Assembly (NCBI GenBank): GCA_977006965.1
Contig: OZ345373.1
Location: forward strand, 248,001-312,000
Reading direction: 5' to 3'
Origin: Phymatolithon calcareum
Taxonomy: Eukaryota; Rhodophyta; Florideophyceae; Hapalidiales
DNA: 64,000 bases
Below, in pieces: positions 9,346 through 20,412 of the stretch. The position numbers and the translations under genes were made by a program. Below the pieces are notes generated by a model. That model made no database searches. It was not told the origin of the DNA and saw nothing but the letters and a program-made list of their open reading frames with translations. Numbering within the stretch: the stretch's first letter is position 1; the number at the start of each line of letters is the position of its first letter.

Positions 9346-11192
9346 ACGTCATAAAATGCATCGATTGTGGCATCGCTCTACAAGCAGCCGACCAACAGAA
9401 CGAGCAGCTCGTCTTAGTCGTTTACCATAACTCGGGTGGAACCGAGAACGTGGAGATGAAAAGACCAACCAACGGAGAGTCCGAGTGGTTGGTTGAAGGG
9501 ACTCCGTGGCGAATGAATCCGGGAAGAATTTCTGCCAAATTCATGAAATGGGATCAGTTAGGACACGACCTTAGGATAGAGGGAGGCTTGTAGCGCAATT
9601 AGAGGAAGAGACAAAATAAATGAATCCATGAAGAGGAGACGTATCTGCCATATCTAAGGTCGACAAAGAGAGGATTGAGGATTACCGCAACTCGAATGAG
9701 AAGACAGATTGGGAACTTAGAAAGCAAAGGTGAACCTTTCCTATTCTAAAAGACCATGTTGAAGTGTATGCAAAAAGACGGTCTGTACTGAAGTCAGTAA
9801 GTTAAGATGCTAAAAGTTGAGTAGCAGGCAAACAGTTTTTACAAGGCCTTGGCTTCGCAAAAATGCCCAAAAACAAGGCCAGAGCTGATCCAAGATGAGG
9901 GGATATATAATGATTTATTTAAAAGCTCCCAACGCCTCAGTTAGGAGAAACAGAGCTAGCTTTCGGACGGTTTTCTAATGTAGAGTCGTCTGGTCACTCG
10001 TGCCCTCATTAATTTAAATTTATCTATCAATTATTCTTGTATCCCTCGAGAACTGGCCCCCCAAACCGGTATAGGAATGCAGTCACCCAGCGAACGGAGC
10101 ACTCCAGTGGTCTTTCACAACGCATTCCAATGCGAAAACGACTTTATGCATACGAACACACTTGCCATCAGCCCGCTGGTCCACAATCAATTCCCTAACT
10201 GTAATAGCGAGCCAGCAATACGACTGATACTGCTATCTAATCTAAAGTCAAATGAATGGAAAGGCGCATCTCTATGATGCAGCTTACGACATTGTTTTTA
10301 AATTCAAAAAGGACCTAGGTCTACTTGCTGGATTTTGTCTTTCGGATGGCTTACCGGGGCGATCCGGGCACGGGGAAGAGCTTTGTGACAAGTACTGACC
10401 GAACCCCGCCTAGATGCTCGTATGGTATAGAAACCGTAATAAAAAGAACATAACAAAGAGAGTTTATAGCTTCACGGCCGATCAGCTTTGTAGACCTCAG
10501 CAAAGGGCCACCTGCTGTTCAATGTTGCCGTCGAACACCTACTCGTAATTTGGATCCTTAACGAATGCTGTTTTCCAAAAGTGGGGACCAGGCACTGCTA
10601 GACACCTACACCAACCACTTCTGTCCGTGTGCTCTCAAAGGAGCACTCCGCCGACCAAAATGGGTTACTTCTTATTCCGACGGCCATCCGTTCAAAGCTG
10701 TCCCTGGATGCTGGCGAAACTGGTACCAATCCGTATCTGGTCATCATAATCTGGCCTCGGCAGTGAAGAGAGAGGACACATTTGGTCGCACATGTTGCGC
10801 ATATGATGCTGACACCAGCCAATCGATGTACCCCACAGCTTTTGGGTTGTGAGTCGTCACATGTTCTGAATCCTCCGAAAGCGACTAAGCGTATCATTCA
10901 GTTTCGCTTGCCTCATACGATGAACCCCTCGTTGATGACATCGTTCTCCGACTTCGGAGGCCATCGAAGCACCACAAAAACCCCTAGACATAATTCTCTC
11001 TCTGCATCCAATATCGCCACCTGCGAGTTCCAGCCTTGCCCTCTAGAAAAAGCAGTGCTCGAAAATCGTTCGCACAATAACTACCCCATTTTTCACGTCT
11101 CCTCACACCTACCATTCTCAACCTTGACAACATTAGCGTCCAATAGCTATCCGGAATTCCACGACATACTTCCTCCAAGCCCACCCGCTATC
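9346..11192. other. Intergenic, no gene recognised
   Basis: Several short frames exist (for example 9303-9593 and 10565-10852). None shows domains, repeats or composition I can tie to a family. The stretch ends at the target duplication of the next LINE copy. Confidence 0.55.
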
Positions 11193-11202
11193 AGTTTCGC
11201 AA

Positions 11203-12563
11203 CAAAGAACCTCTACAACATCTTCATGGATGAATTTGCCGAGCGAATGAGCCGGGCATCAAAAACCTGGGCTGAAGTTTCGGCTATCCTTTTTGCAGAC
11301 GATGTTCTTCTCTCTGCGAAATCCCCCGCTGCATTGCAAGGACTATTGGATATAGCTACCCAATGGGCACAAGGGCGAGAGATGACGTGGAACACTAAAC
11401 AAGGAAAAAGCGAAGTCCTCGAATCAGAGGAAACATTGGGCAAGACATTCAAGCTCGCGAACAAGGTTCTGGCACACGTTCCGGAGGTCACATATCTTGG
11501 AGTATCCCTGGACCCCGGAGGAGTCACAGATACGCTAATGATGCAACGACTAAAGAAAGCAAGGACGGCCGTGTACGAATTGCGTACACTGGGAGTGTTC
11601 AAGAAAGGGTTAAGTATAGAGAAGTGTATTCAGATATACAAGGCGCTAGTACAGCCACGCTGGGAGTACGCAATGCACTTAACGCCCTGAACAGAAGACG
11701 TACAAAATGCCGTCAAGGAAGTAGAAGCAACATTCTTCAATCAAGTATTCGGGCCACTGGCCCGAGGAAGGACAGGCTCCATCTCCTATGCCGGATCCAG
11801 ACGGCCCCACATCGTCGAGAAATCTTGGCCTTCAAAATGCTGAGAAGGAACAAGGAGAAGGAACGTATGTATCCAAATGAAGTGCCCGAAAGCAGAAATA
11901 AACATGAATTGTAGTACACAAGGAAAGATGTCGCCGCGATGGAAACCAGAGAGCCGTTTGGTGAAGCTGTAAAGCATATTCAAACAAACCAGTCTTCACA
12001 AACACTTCGATCTAAATTTCTGGCAATGGAAGGAGACCGCCTAGAATCGAAGCGGAAAAGGAAATTCCATACGAGAAGACAAGCGAATTGCTAGCAATAC
12101 TCAAGTTCCCCAAGGTGAAGCACAGACAACTCGCACTGCAGTATACCTGCGAAAGATTCCCACAGGTGTCAAGAACAAGTATGGCCGAAGAATTCGGCAC
12201 AAGAGCCAGAGAGCATATGGAGACCCTTGAAAGCACGCTAGCAGGGTAGGACCTAGAAGGAGAAAAACGACTGGAAACAGAAAAGGCGCTAGATGAGCTC
12301 TTACTATTTAGCAAGACACTCATAGAACGCATGGAGAACGAAGAAGGCCTGTATTGATTCGTATAAGGCAAGGCAAAAAGCGGTCGAGTCCAAGCACCAG
12401 CAATCCTGTAGAGGACTGAGATAAGATTACTTTGAATCCTGAGTTTTCCCGTCCGCGATTCTAGTGGGCGTTTAGTGAGCTGCACAAAGGTAGGTAGCAT
12501 CAGAGGAAGCCTCGCCCACATCTTCGGAAGTCTGTGGGACTTTTAAATAAACTTGAATAAAAA
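11203..12563 (+). mobile_element. 5'-truncated LINE copy with RT active site, 10-bp target duplication
   Basis: AGTTTCGCAA at 11193-11202 is repeated at 12564-12573, bracketing 1,361 bp. The frame to 11690 reads NIFMDEFAERM, LFADDVLL (RT active site intact at about 11293-11304), EMTWNTKQGKSEVL, VTYLGVSLDPGGV and YKALVQPRWEYAMHLTP, then a TGA. Downstream the same protein continues through further stops and frame changes to the conserved C-terminal block near 12110-12357. A 3' UTR follows, ending AAATAAACTTGAATAAAAAA. This is the longest sense-oriented piece of the family in the window. The endonuclease half is absent because of 5' truncation. Confidence 0.88.
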
Positions 12564-12573
12564 AGTTTCGCAA

Positions 12574-13350
12574 TAAGATGCACAATGAGTTCCAGAGCCC
12601 CCAACGGTCTATAATTGACTTCAATGTCCGAATCGTTTTGCTACAACCCGTGCTAGAACCTCATTGTGATATTGCCCAAAATAGCCGAGGAGTTGCACGA
12701 TGGCGCAAAAGTATTGTCGGTGGCATGCAACCCACAGTTCGCCGAGCTCATGGAAATCTCCACAGTCCCACGCGGCCGCTCGAACGTAGAACAATTACTA
12801 GGACGTTTCCAATAAAGGGGAAGAGGTGATTCCTGTTTTTCACTACGGAGGGGAACTCTCATCTTTGGAATCCGTTGATGGCAGTGCTCGAAAAAATTAG
12901 TACGGGCCTTCAAATGGGAATTTCTTCTCCTGCAAAATTCCCGAACAACTATTATTCATTTGAAGTGAGCTGTACTCTTGACCGCTTCGCAATGGTACCC
13001 GCCCAGATCTTTCTAGTTGTTGAAAACTACTGCAGCGATTGACAAAGCGTCACGACATCCGCGACCACCCAATTCAGCAGCAGATCATCTCTCGGCATAC
13101 CGCTCAGAGCCACGCCTTTGTAACGCACAACATAGAACTCGTAAACCTGGCCACACGGCTACATTCGTAATTAACCCTCGCAACTGACGTGACTGGCAGC
13201 GCTCGTTCCTCTTTCTCTGCATCCTTTCGAATCGCATAATATTTTTCGCAAGAAGTGCAATCTTTACTTCCAGCTTCAAAAATTTCAATATTGAACATGA
13301 GAGGTCTCCAAGAGAGTCTTTTTAGCTGAGTCTACTTCACTACCCAACCG
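12574..13350. other. Intergenic, no gene recognised
   Basis: Only short frames with unremarkable composition are present, and I saw no transposon similarity. Confidence 0.5.
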
Positions 13351-13740
13351 AGAACAGAGCATCCTTCAGAATGGAGAGCATTAACAATGCTTTCCACTCT
13401 GAAGGAAGCTGTATTCTCTACCAGCGGGTGAATGATGAAGCGGACGTGACAGGGCTCCATAGTGATTGTACATGAAGAATTTGATGGGCGTTTCTTCCAT
13501 GGTACTGGGTAAAAGATCAACGGCCAAGGTCTCCATGCGATAGGATCCGATGTTCATTGCCCTGGGTGTGCCATGGTCGTTGCTTTATAGAGGGCACCAT
13601 GAAATAAACGACCGTGAAACTCTTCACATAGAGTCACCATGACCACCTTGCCCGTTCATCATGAACGCGCAAGGTGCTCCTGGTGTCAAACTTGAAGATC
13701 GTGAATACCGCATGATGCCGTATTCATGATCTTCGCGATT
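13351..13740. repeat. Cluster of three hairpins
   Basis: Three adjacent inverted repeats occur. The first is 13361-13405, with arms of about 20 bp around a 3-4-nt loop and a weaker flanking extension. The second is 13644-13675 (ACCTTGC...GCAAGGT). The third is 13693-13734, pairing GAAGATCGTGAATAC with GTATTCATGATCTTC. No coding frame spans them. Confidence 0.65.
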
Positions 13741-13930
13741 GACGAAGACTGTTTACAGGATGCATATTGCAATCACTGTTGTCTCAATAATAAATGTTGG
13801 AAGAGAGTGATGTTAGTGTGATGCGATGCCTCTGTCTAAGATGCGATCAGCATCGCGGCTTAAATAGGGGCGGGGGCGAGCAATTGCACACCCTGCCAAA
13901 GCGGGAGGCACTAACCGACGCTAGACTAAT

Positions 13931-14050
13931 AGTACGTTGAGTGTTATTCTGTGTCTGCGATAAATCCGTTGGTTTCTCTTGGAAGAGAATATTAGTACGT
14001 TGAGTGCTAGTCGGTGTCTGCGAATAATATGCTGGTTCCTCTTGGAAGAG
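13931..14050. repeat. Two direct repeats of 57 bp, period 63
   Basis: Copies at 13931-13987 and 13994-14050 both begin AGTACGTTGAGTG and end CTTGGAAGAG, with scattered differences. They lie beyond the 3' end of the integrase relic and could belong to its terminal region. That link is inferred from position. Confidence 0.7.
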
Positions 14051-14192
14051 TAGTTCACCATACTGCGTTGGCAGTGTCGGTGGATAGATCGCAAGGTGCC
14101 GTTATAGAGCTCCTGAGTCAATGCTAGTAATGTCGTTCATTACACCACCGCATCATTGCGTGTCTTCAGTGCCCATAAACTCGAAGAGTGTA

Positions 14193-15259
14193 TTAAGCAT
14201 TGATTCGCAATGATTGCTTGGCCTTCTTCGCCACCTTTTTCTCGCGTGTGTTCGACAAAAATGCTGCAAGCTCTTCAGGTACATCTTCATGCAGTTGTTC
14301 AATCTTTTGCCAAGTCCAATTACTTTTGTCCGGCAAATCTGACTACTGAACTTGAACGAAGATTCCATCTGGTGCTTCTCCTATATCCACGATTTTTTCA
14401 ATAATCTCGTACTTAGTACCAGAATTTTCTCCTTGTTCTGTCAGCTTACTGATTGCCTTTTCTCCGTCAACATCAGCACGGTACAATTGCAATCTGGTGG
14501 CATGCACCCGACCCGTTTTCCCATCCACTATGCTTGTCACATCGTAGATAAATTAACTGACAATTGTAGTTACTTGCTTCGGACAAATCCACTTAACTGT
14601 AGTTTGTGTTTTTTCTTCTTCTTACCGTCCGGGACACGTATAACTACAAAATCACCTATTTGAAATTGGTGACTCACGATGTTCGTGTTTTGGTTGTGTT
14701 GCTTAATTTGCTTCATCCGATTCATGCTGTCTTTTTCGGCCACATCTTTTTGCATGTTCTCCGTTGAAGACTGAAGTGTGCTAATCTCCAGTGCTTGCAT
14801 AGCCCTTGCCTTTTCACTACTTCTAAGCTTCCCATTATCTGCCCACAGTCAATGACTAGTTGTGTGCACATTGGTTTGATACCAGTCATGACTTGAAGTG
14901 GACTTCTATATGTTCCATCAGTGATAGAACCCGGACTCTTGAGTGGACATTCGTTGATAATGGTGATCAACATCCCTGCCACCAGGCCCCGAGTTTCAAT
15001 TCGGGCGAAAAAGCGTTGCAAGCGGCAAGCGCAGTTCGCATTACTCGCTCCACGGTTCCGTTCAGCCACGGGGAGTATGCTACCATGAATTTGCTTGGAT
15101 GCCGCGACGGGAAGCTCACCGAGGCTGACTTTTTTAATCATCAGTGCAAATTTTGTGCTACATGATTTCGTCACCAAATTACTGTAGCTGCCACGGTTCT
15201 AAATAGCACGAAACTAGTTTATCCACGAAATCGCAATTCAAGAACTACAGATATCCATC
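14193..15259 (-). pseudogene. Ty3-like retrotransposon integrase relic with chromodomain
   Basis: On the minus strand one frame reads YSPWLNGTVERVMRTALAA, the conserved integrase core block around the catalytic Glu. Further on come QFQIGDFVVIRVPDG (the post-core GPY-like region) and YEIIEKIVDIGEAPDGIF, QLHEDVPEELAAFL and REKKVAKKAK, a chromodomain-type tail ending at a stop near 14193. At least one internal TAG and several frameshifts break it. Weak matches to more N-terminal integrase sequence appear on the far side of the LINE insertion, at about 19261-19330 on the minus strand. The LINE therefore landed inside this relic. The family and its inactive state are clear; the LTRs were not identified. 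Confidence 0.7.
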
Positions 15260-16308
15260 ACATAAATTTATGCAGCCCGGGGACTCAGACCCTTAAAAGC
15301 AATCAAGATGTACAAGGCCTTGACACAGCCAAGATGGGAATATGCCATGCACCTGACGCCATGGACGACAAGAGTTCAAACAGCTATTGCAGACGTGGAG
15401 AAGACTTTTTTTGGACAAGTATTTGGTCCAATCGCAAAAAATCGAACCGCGAGACTTCTTCTTCTCTGTCGCATACATAATGCGGAAGACAGAAGACTAG
15501 TTCTAGCGTTACGAATGCTTGAACGAGCCAGAACAAGGAAAATGGGCTTGCTCGCAGTCCCAAGAGAGGAAAGAGACGTTGAGGAATTGCAATGGGTGTG
15601 TCGTGACATATCATCAATGTTACATCACGACCTATTCGAGACGGCACTAACCTATCTTAAGCAGCGAGTTTCAGCAAAATCGTTGAGGGACCTGCTCTTT
15701 AAAGACGAAGGAGAAGGCTTTGAGGCGAGCAGAAAGAGGAATATTCCTTATGATATTCCCGGGTCTACTCCCGCCATCATCAGACTACCGAAAGCACGTC
15801 ACCGCCAATTGGCGATTAAACGGGCATTCGGACGTTTTCCCCCATTGAGTACCACACTTCTGGAAGACAAATTCGGTGAAATCGTACCAACTCTCATGAA
15901 CAAGCTCGAAGTGTACCTTCAAAGATATCGACTAACAGAAGAGGAGACTAGTGAGACTGAAAAGGCACTTGACAAAGTACTATTCCTCACAATCGTCTTT
16001 TATGACGACATGGAATAGACCAAGACAAAATAGAACGGCGACGCTGAGTTTCCTACGAACAGGACAAGTGGACTCTAAGCTTTTCCCTCCACCTTCTCTG
16101 GAGGAGGGTTTTTGCAGCTAGGGCTACGACGATAGCAACGAGCTTTTGCGGGCTTTAACGGAGCTACCAAGGTAGTACAGTCAAATCCCTCTATAAGCAA
16201 CACGTCGGTCAGGAATTTCGTTTGCATTTATAGAGGTATTGCAAATGAAGAGGCTCTATCATATCGGATCATTACAGCATCGGTCCAAGATACTACAGTA
16301 GCCACGTT

Positions 16309-17922
16309 TCAATCTTGCACGCGCCACCAATCAGATATTTTCGTCTGCTGGAGATTAGATTTGTGATCGGCGCGCATCACTCGCTGCTCAGCGCGGATCG
16401 CGCGCCGAACAGTCGTCGGGAACGCATCTCTGGAGTCGAGAATCGATAGCGTTAAGCTCAGCTGCTTCACCTGCTCCGCCAGCGAAAGAGCAAGCTCATC
16501 ACTTTTGTCTACATGTGCCGCATCGTCCTGATTCTCTTCCGGCTGCAGTTCGTGTAGAATGCCATCCACCAGGGTTTGCTCATCGACTTCAGCAATGCAA
16601 TCATCTTCGTCCGCTGGGTTCACGAGCTCATCGATGGAGATGCGGACGCGGGAGGGAACGACTTCCGCGACAAGCTGCTCGAGCTCTTGTATCTCCGTTT
16701 GCATGTCCGCAGTATAAGTAGTAGTGTTTCCATCCTCTTGTAACAAGTGGTCAATGATTTTGGTGTGTGTCCAGCAGTTAAAGATTGTAGCATCGCTCAA
16801 CTCTTCCCAGATATCTCGCATCCACTTCATTGAAGTCAGCTGATCAATTTTGTAGATGTTCTTATCAGCGCAATCCACTGTATCGAGAAAGCCGAGTGCG
16901 CGCGCCACTTGGCAGTGCCGGTAGCGCAGCTTGACGGTGGCTATGACTCCGGCGTCCATGGGCTGAATCCTCGACGTCGTATTGGGCGGGAGGAAGATGA
17001 TTTCTGTGTTTTGAAGTGCTGGTAAAGTACCATAATTTCCATGCGCCGAGCAGTTGTCGAGGAGGAGTGCCGCTTTACGCCCGGCGGTCTGGCCGATGTA
17101 TCGGTCAAAGCGAAGAATCCAGGCGAAGAAGAGGTTTGTGTTCATCCAAGCCTTTTTGTTAAAGTGGTAGTCGAATCCAAGCTCGTGGCCATACTTCCCC
17201 TTGAAGGGGCGTGGGCGACAGGCCTTTCCAATCGACATTAGTGGATATTTCTCTGTTCCGTCGGCATTGGCACAGGCGAGGTAGGTCATGCGCACTTTTT
17301 GCACCTTGCGCCCCGGCAATGCACTTCCTGCAATCGTGTGCGTCGGCGCCATCTGGTAGAAATGACCAAACTCGTCGGCGTTAAAGATGTCGTTCAGCGC
17401 ATAGTTTGAAAGCTTTTCCTTAATTTCCGGCAGCAACTGGTGAATAACCTGCAAGTCGGCGTCGCCACTCTCACCGTGAGAGGTGAACTTCTTAAAGTGG
17501 TGCCTCTTCTTAAACAAATCAAGCCATCCGTTGGAGAATTTAAGCTTCAGCTTGGTGTCATCTGGAAACTTTTCGTTCACTTTCGCCGTCAGGCGCTCGC
17601 CCTGTGCTTTGATCATGTCGCCCGAAACAATCAATTTTCGGCAGTGCATGTCGCAGACCCACTGGACAAGTGCGTCATCGAGCGCTGGGCTCGTGACCGG
17701 GCGGATTTTCATCCGATCCGTCCCTGTGCCCTTCTGAATCAGGTCTCTATCATTTCGGGCCCTTGAAATTGTCGAGGGGTGTGGCGTGAAGCTTAGCTTC
17801 AGCTCATGTGTCGCCCAGTTCGCGATGTCTACCAAGGAGAATGACTCATTCGTTGCGCTGCGGCGGTCACATTCCTTGACAATGCATAGCTTCTCAGCTT
17901 TCGTCAGGTGCTTCCGGTTTTT
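16309..17922 (-). CDS. Pogo/Tigger (CENP-B/jerky-like) DDE transposase, 5' end uncertain
   Basis: This transposase would bind the element's own ends and cut and paste it. From 17922 downwards the frame encodes a helix-turn-helix (RKHLTKAEKLCIVKEC through STISRARNDRD) and then a second Tc5/CENP-B-like DNA-binding domain. The DDE_1 catalytic core follows, with the three acidic motifs FNADEFGHFY, LLLDNCSAHG and QPMDAGVIA, all present. The C-terminal part is helical and acidic. A TGA at 17923-17925 closes the frame upstream and no ATG precedes the first helix-turn-helix. Either a short 5' exon supplies the start or the gene is 5'-damaged. Over about 540 codons the frame has no internal stop, which points to recent activity. 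Confidence 0.9.
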   Translation of the reverse strand, partial: KNRKHLTKAEKLCIVKECDRRSATNESFSLVDIANWATHELKLSFTPHPSTISRARNDRDLIQKGTGTDRMKIRPVTSPALDDALVQWVCDMHCRKLIVSGDMIKAQGERLTAKVNEKFPDDTKLKLKFSNGWLDLFKKRHHFKKFTSHGESGDADLQVIHQLLPEIKEKLSNYALNDIFNADEFGHFYQMAPTHTIAGSALPGRKVQKVRMTYLACANADGTEKYPLMSIGKACRPRPFKGKYGHELGFDYHFNKKAWMNTNLFFAWILRFDRYIGQTAGRKAALLLDNCSAHGNYGTLPALQNTEIIFLPPNTTSRIQPMDAGVIATVKLRYRHCQVARALGFLDTVDCADKNIYKIDQLTSMKWMRDIWEELSDATIFNCWTHTKIIDHLLQEDGNTTTYTADMQTEIQELEQLVAEVVPSRVRISIDELVNPADEDDCIAEVDEQTLVDGILHELQPEENQDDAAHVDKSDELALSLAEQVKQLSLTLSILDSRDAFPTTVRRAIRAEQRVMRADHKSNLQQTKISDWWRVQD

Positions 17923-18031
17923 TCAGGTCATCGGAACGAACACTAGATATTCGAAGGGAGAAGGACAGGATGGGAATGAAAAAGGAACGAAAAGGACCGG
18001 AAAGCAAGAGACAAGGAGAGACGTTTACAGT

Positions 18032-18081
18032 AAGGTACAGTACAGTACAGTACGGCACTGTACTGTACTGTACTGTACCTT
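18032..18081. repeat. Perfect 22-bp inverted repeat made of GTAC units
   Basis: Positions 18032-18053 and 18060-18081 are exactly complementary (AAGGTACAGTACAG...), separated by 6 nt. It lies inside the Tigger element, upstream of the transposase frame, and could act in its regulation or replication. That role is speculative. Confidence 0.9.
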
Positions 18082-19560
18082 CGTATTCTTTATTGTAACA
18101 GAAAAGATAGGAAACCCCTGGAAGAACGATGAAAGAATCACGATATGCATGTAACACACGAAAGCCACACTCAGACGTCGTTCAACTTTGCGTGCAAGCT
18201 CAAACGGACTCCTCCGCTATAACGCGGCGCAGTTGTCGAAAAAAGTGAACACTTGCGCTGAAGGCGCACTTCCGTAAAAAATCTTGACATGAACGCCCTA
18301 GAGGTGGCGACTGCACGCAGCCCGCTGTCTAGCTAGCTGCTGGCCTGCACGGGAACATCGCCGGGCATTAGCTGTTGGTAGTTGATCGCTTACGCGCAAG
18401 AGAGATCGGAACTGGTGCTGACTCACATTCATTCCGTCGAAGACGAGTACATCGACAAAGTGCTTATTACACTGTATCTGATCGCCGCAAAATCGCATTC
18501 TGCAATTATTCCCGAGCTGTAGCGCCACGCGAGGCAGCTCGCTGTGCACCACTTTCTGAACGACTGTAACGCGTCGCCGACGCGATTAGAGAGCACCAAT
18601 TTCATCACGCACACTGCGTGCTTGGAGATTCAGCCTGCACGGCATTGCGCGAAATGGCGTCAGCGGTTGCATCATGAAGAGGGAGAAGCGCACCGTATTT
18701 GTACGCTCGCACCAGCGCGGGGCGAAGAGGAGATGGTACGGCATGTGCAATAGGTTGTTTGGGGCGCACAGGTACTTTTTACTTCCACTACTAGAGGTTA
18801 GGGTTCCCTAAAGCTCCAGCGGGTCAGTCCCTGGGATCCGGAGGCCATGCAGATGGACGTTCCACCCGTGGTCTTCTCTCATTGGCAGGTACTGTGGGCC
18901 GATGTGATCAAAGGAGAGAGGGCTGGAAGCTGCAATAAATGGCTTACAAGCGATGTATTGAAGCAAATAGAGACTGCTTCTGCAAATATAGAGTATCAAA
19001 AAAGTAACTAAAATAAACGGTAGCTCTCGGGAATCTTGCGTTATTGCAGGTTGCAATAAAACCTTTAATTTTTATATTTTTAGGCGTATACGGACCTCGT
19101 CGGCGAGTTGTCCTTGCTTAATTGCAGGTTTTTCTTTCAAAAGGGTTGCTTATAGAGAGGCTTGACTGTAGTATCTGAAACGCATCTCCCTTACAGTCTT
19201 ATGAGTGTTTCTGAGGGCTTTTAATAAATTCAAAATTCAAAAAAAAACATAAATTTATGCTGTGTGTTGATAACAATCCATCATGGGATTTACCTGTCCT
19301 TGTTTTTTAGACCATGTGTACAGTAGTATTTACGGCAAATTGACAGGGATCTATTGCCAGTGCCAATTAGAAACTCAGCAAAAATTGACCTGTACCGAAT
19401 GGTCCACTCGATCGGGCCGGATCAAATTTGATGTCCGAAATTCGGACGGCAACGCACATTGACAGGGTGGATCCCCAACGCGGAACTCTCGCAATCGATT
19501 CCGCCGCTCAAGCCGAACTGACAATATCAGCGCATACACGCAGTTGGTGTACTCTGAATC

Positions 19561-20412
19561 ATGGCACCTTTCGGAGGCGAGGACCTCTACTATGAGCATC
19601 CGCATCTAATGACGCCTTCCGAGAAGGCCGACATGGATCACGATATGTCCCAAGAGACAACCCCGACCTTGCCCCCGCAATTGAAAACTTGGATGTTGGA
19701 GCTTAGGCCCACGGCAGAGGCAGCCACCCGCCGACAGTTCGAAAAGCGGCCTCCGGCCCTTGGTGCCACTCCCGAAATTCTCGAAGCAGTCGAGGCTCAA
19801 GCTCGTGTGTTACGAGAGGCCGGTTTGGACGTGCAACAGAGACTACTATACAAAATGTTGCGGTCTTCAATGTTACGCCAGTTAATTTCTTGCAATGGAT
19901 GTCGAACAACGGAGGAACTTGTGGCGGTGTTGCGAAAGGAGCTTATGGATGGCATCGTGATCGCACCGGAGTGGTACAAGTTTTCGACGGTCACGATGGG
20001 GCCGCGTAAGATCGGTTATGACTCGTGCTGTGCTAGAGACTGCTATGCGACGGAGACGGCTGCGACGAAGTTTCCGTTGTGTTCGCGCTGCAAGATGGCG
20101 GTGTATTGTGGAAGGGACTGCCAACGGGCAGATTGGCACGCTAGGCATAAGTCTGTTTGCAGGGAGGCGGCGGAAAAGTCGGAGATGTTGAAGAAGGTTG
20201 GGAATATGCTGCAGGGGCTCTCAGACATGTCCATGGAGGGACAGGATGATTTGTTTGGGGGAGATCTTCAGGCCCTTATTGCGGGAGCGAAGGATAACCC
20301 CGCAGTGCAGGAGAGGAGGGCGAAATTGAGGGCGGAGAGAGATAGACCGAAGTCGGAGAATGCGACAGGAGAGCCAATTGACTTCTTTAAGGGTAGAGAC
20401 GGCCGTGAATAA
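19561..20412 (+). CDS. MYND-type zinc finger protein
   Basis: The 283-residue protein starts at ATG 19561. The first 150 residues are of unknown fold, with an acidic N-terminus. Residues 156-200 form a MYND zinc finger with the expected pattern of paired Cys residues (CARDC, LCSRC, VYCGRDCQ) followed by WHARHKSVC. MYND domains mediate protein-protein contacts, often in transcriptional repression or next to SET domains. No SET or other catalytic domain is present. The C-terminal 80 residues are helical, charged and probably partly disordered. It sits 300 bp beyond the transposon nest and is uninterrupted. The partner and process cannot be told from sequence. Confidence 0.88.
   Translation: MAPFGGEDLYYEHPHLMTPSEKADMDHDMSQETTPTLPPQLKTWMLELRPTAEAATRRQFEKRPPALGATPEILEAVEAQARVLREAGLDVQQRLLYKMLRSSMLRQLISCNGCRTTEELVAVLRKELMDGIVIAPEWYKFSTVTMGPRKIGYDSCCARDCYATETAATKFPLCSRCKMAVYCGRDCQRADWHARHKSVCREAAEKSEMLKKVGNMLQGLSDMSMEGQDDLFGGDLQALIAGAKDNPAVQERRAKLRAERDRPKSENATGEPIDFFKGRDGRE

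Larger units (their letters stand above)
16178..19168. mobile_element. Complete pogo/Tigger-type DNA transposon with TIRs and TA duplication
   Basis: The 24-bp terminal inverted repeats at 16178-16201 and 19145-19168 begin CAGTCAA and end CTCTATAAGCAAC, with 3 mismatches. TA flanks both ends (16176-16177 and 19169-19170), the expected target duplication of Tc1/mariner/pogo elements. The element is 2,991 bp and carries one transposase frame on the minus strand. The roughly 1.2 kb upstream of that frame is non-coding as far as I can see. The insertion point is the 3' UTR of a LINE. Confidence 0.93.
15274..19246 (+). mobile_element. 5'-truncated LINE copy split by a Tigger element, 14-bp target duplication
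   Basis: ACATAAATTTATGC at 15260-15273 recurs at 19247-19260, directly after a poly-A run. Between them lies about 980 bp of LINE plus a 2,991-bp Tigger insertion. The LINE frame runs without interruption from about 15275 to 16018 (ATG at 15308). It contains MYKALTQPRWEYAMHLTPW, then HNAEDRRLVLALRMLERAR, then RLPKARHRQLAIKRAFGRF, then an acidic helix. The 3' tail resumes at 19171 and ends in TTTTAATAAATTC plus A-rich sequence. This subfamily differs from the 7-kb and 12-kb copies, especially in the tail. Confidence 0.92.

Noticed and set aside
13931-14050. CRISPR-like repeat array
   Set aside because: Only two copies, 57 bp long, with a 6-bp gap and internal divergence, in a eukaryotic context.
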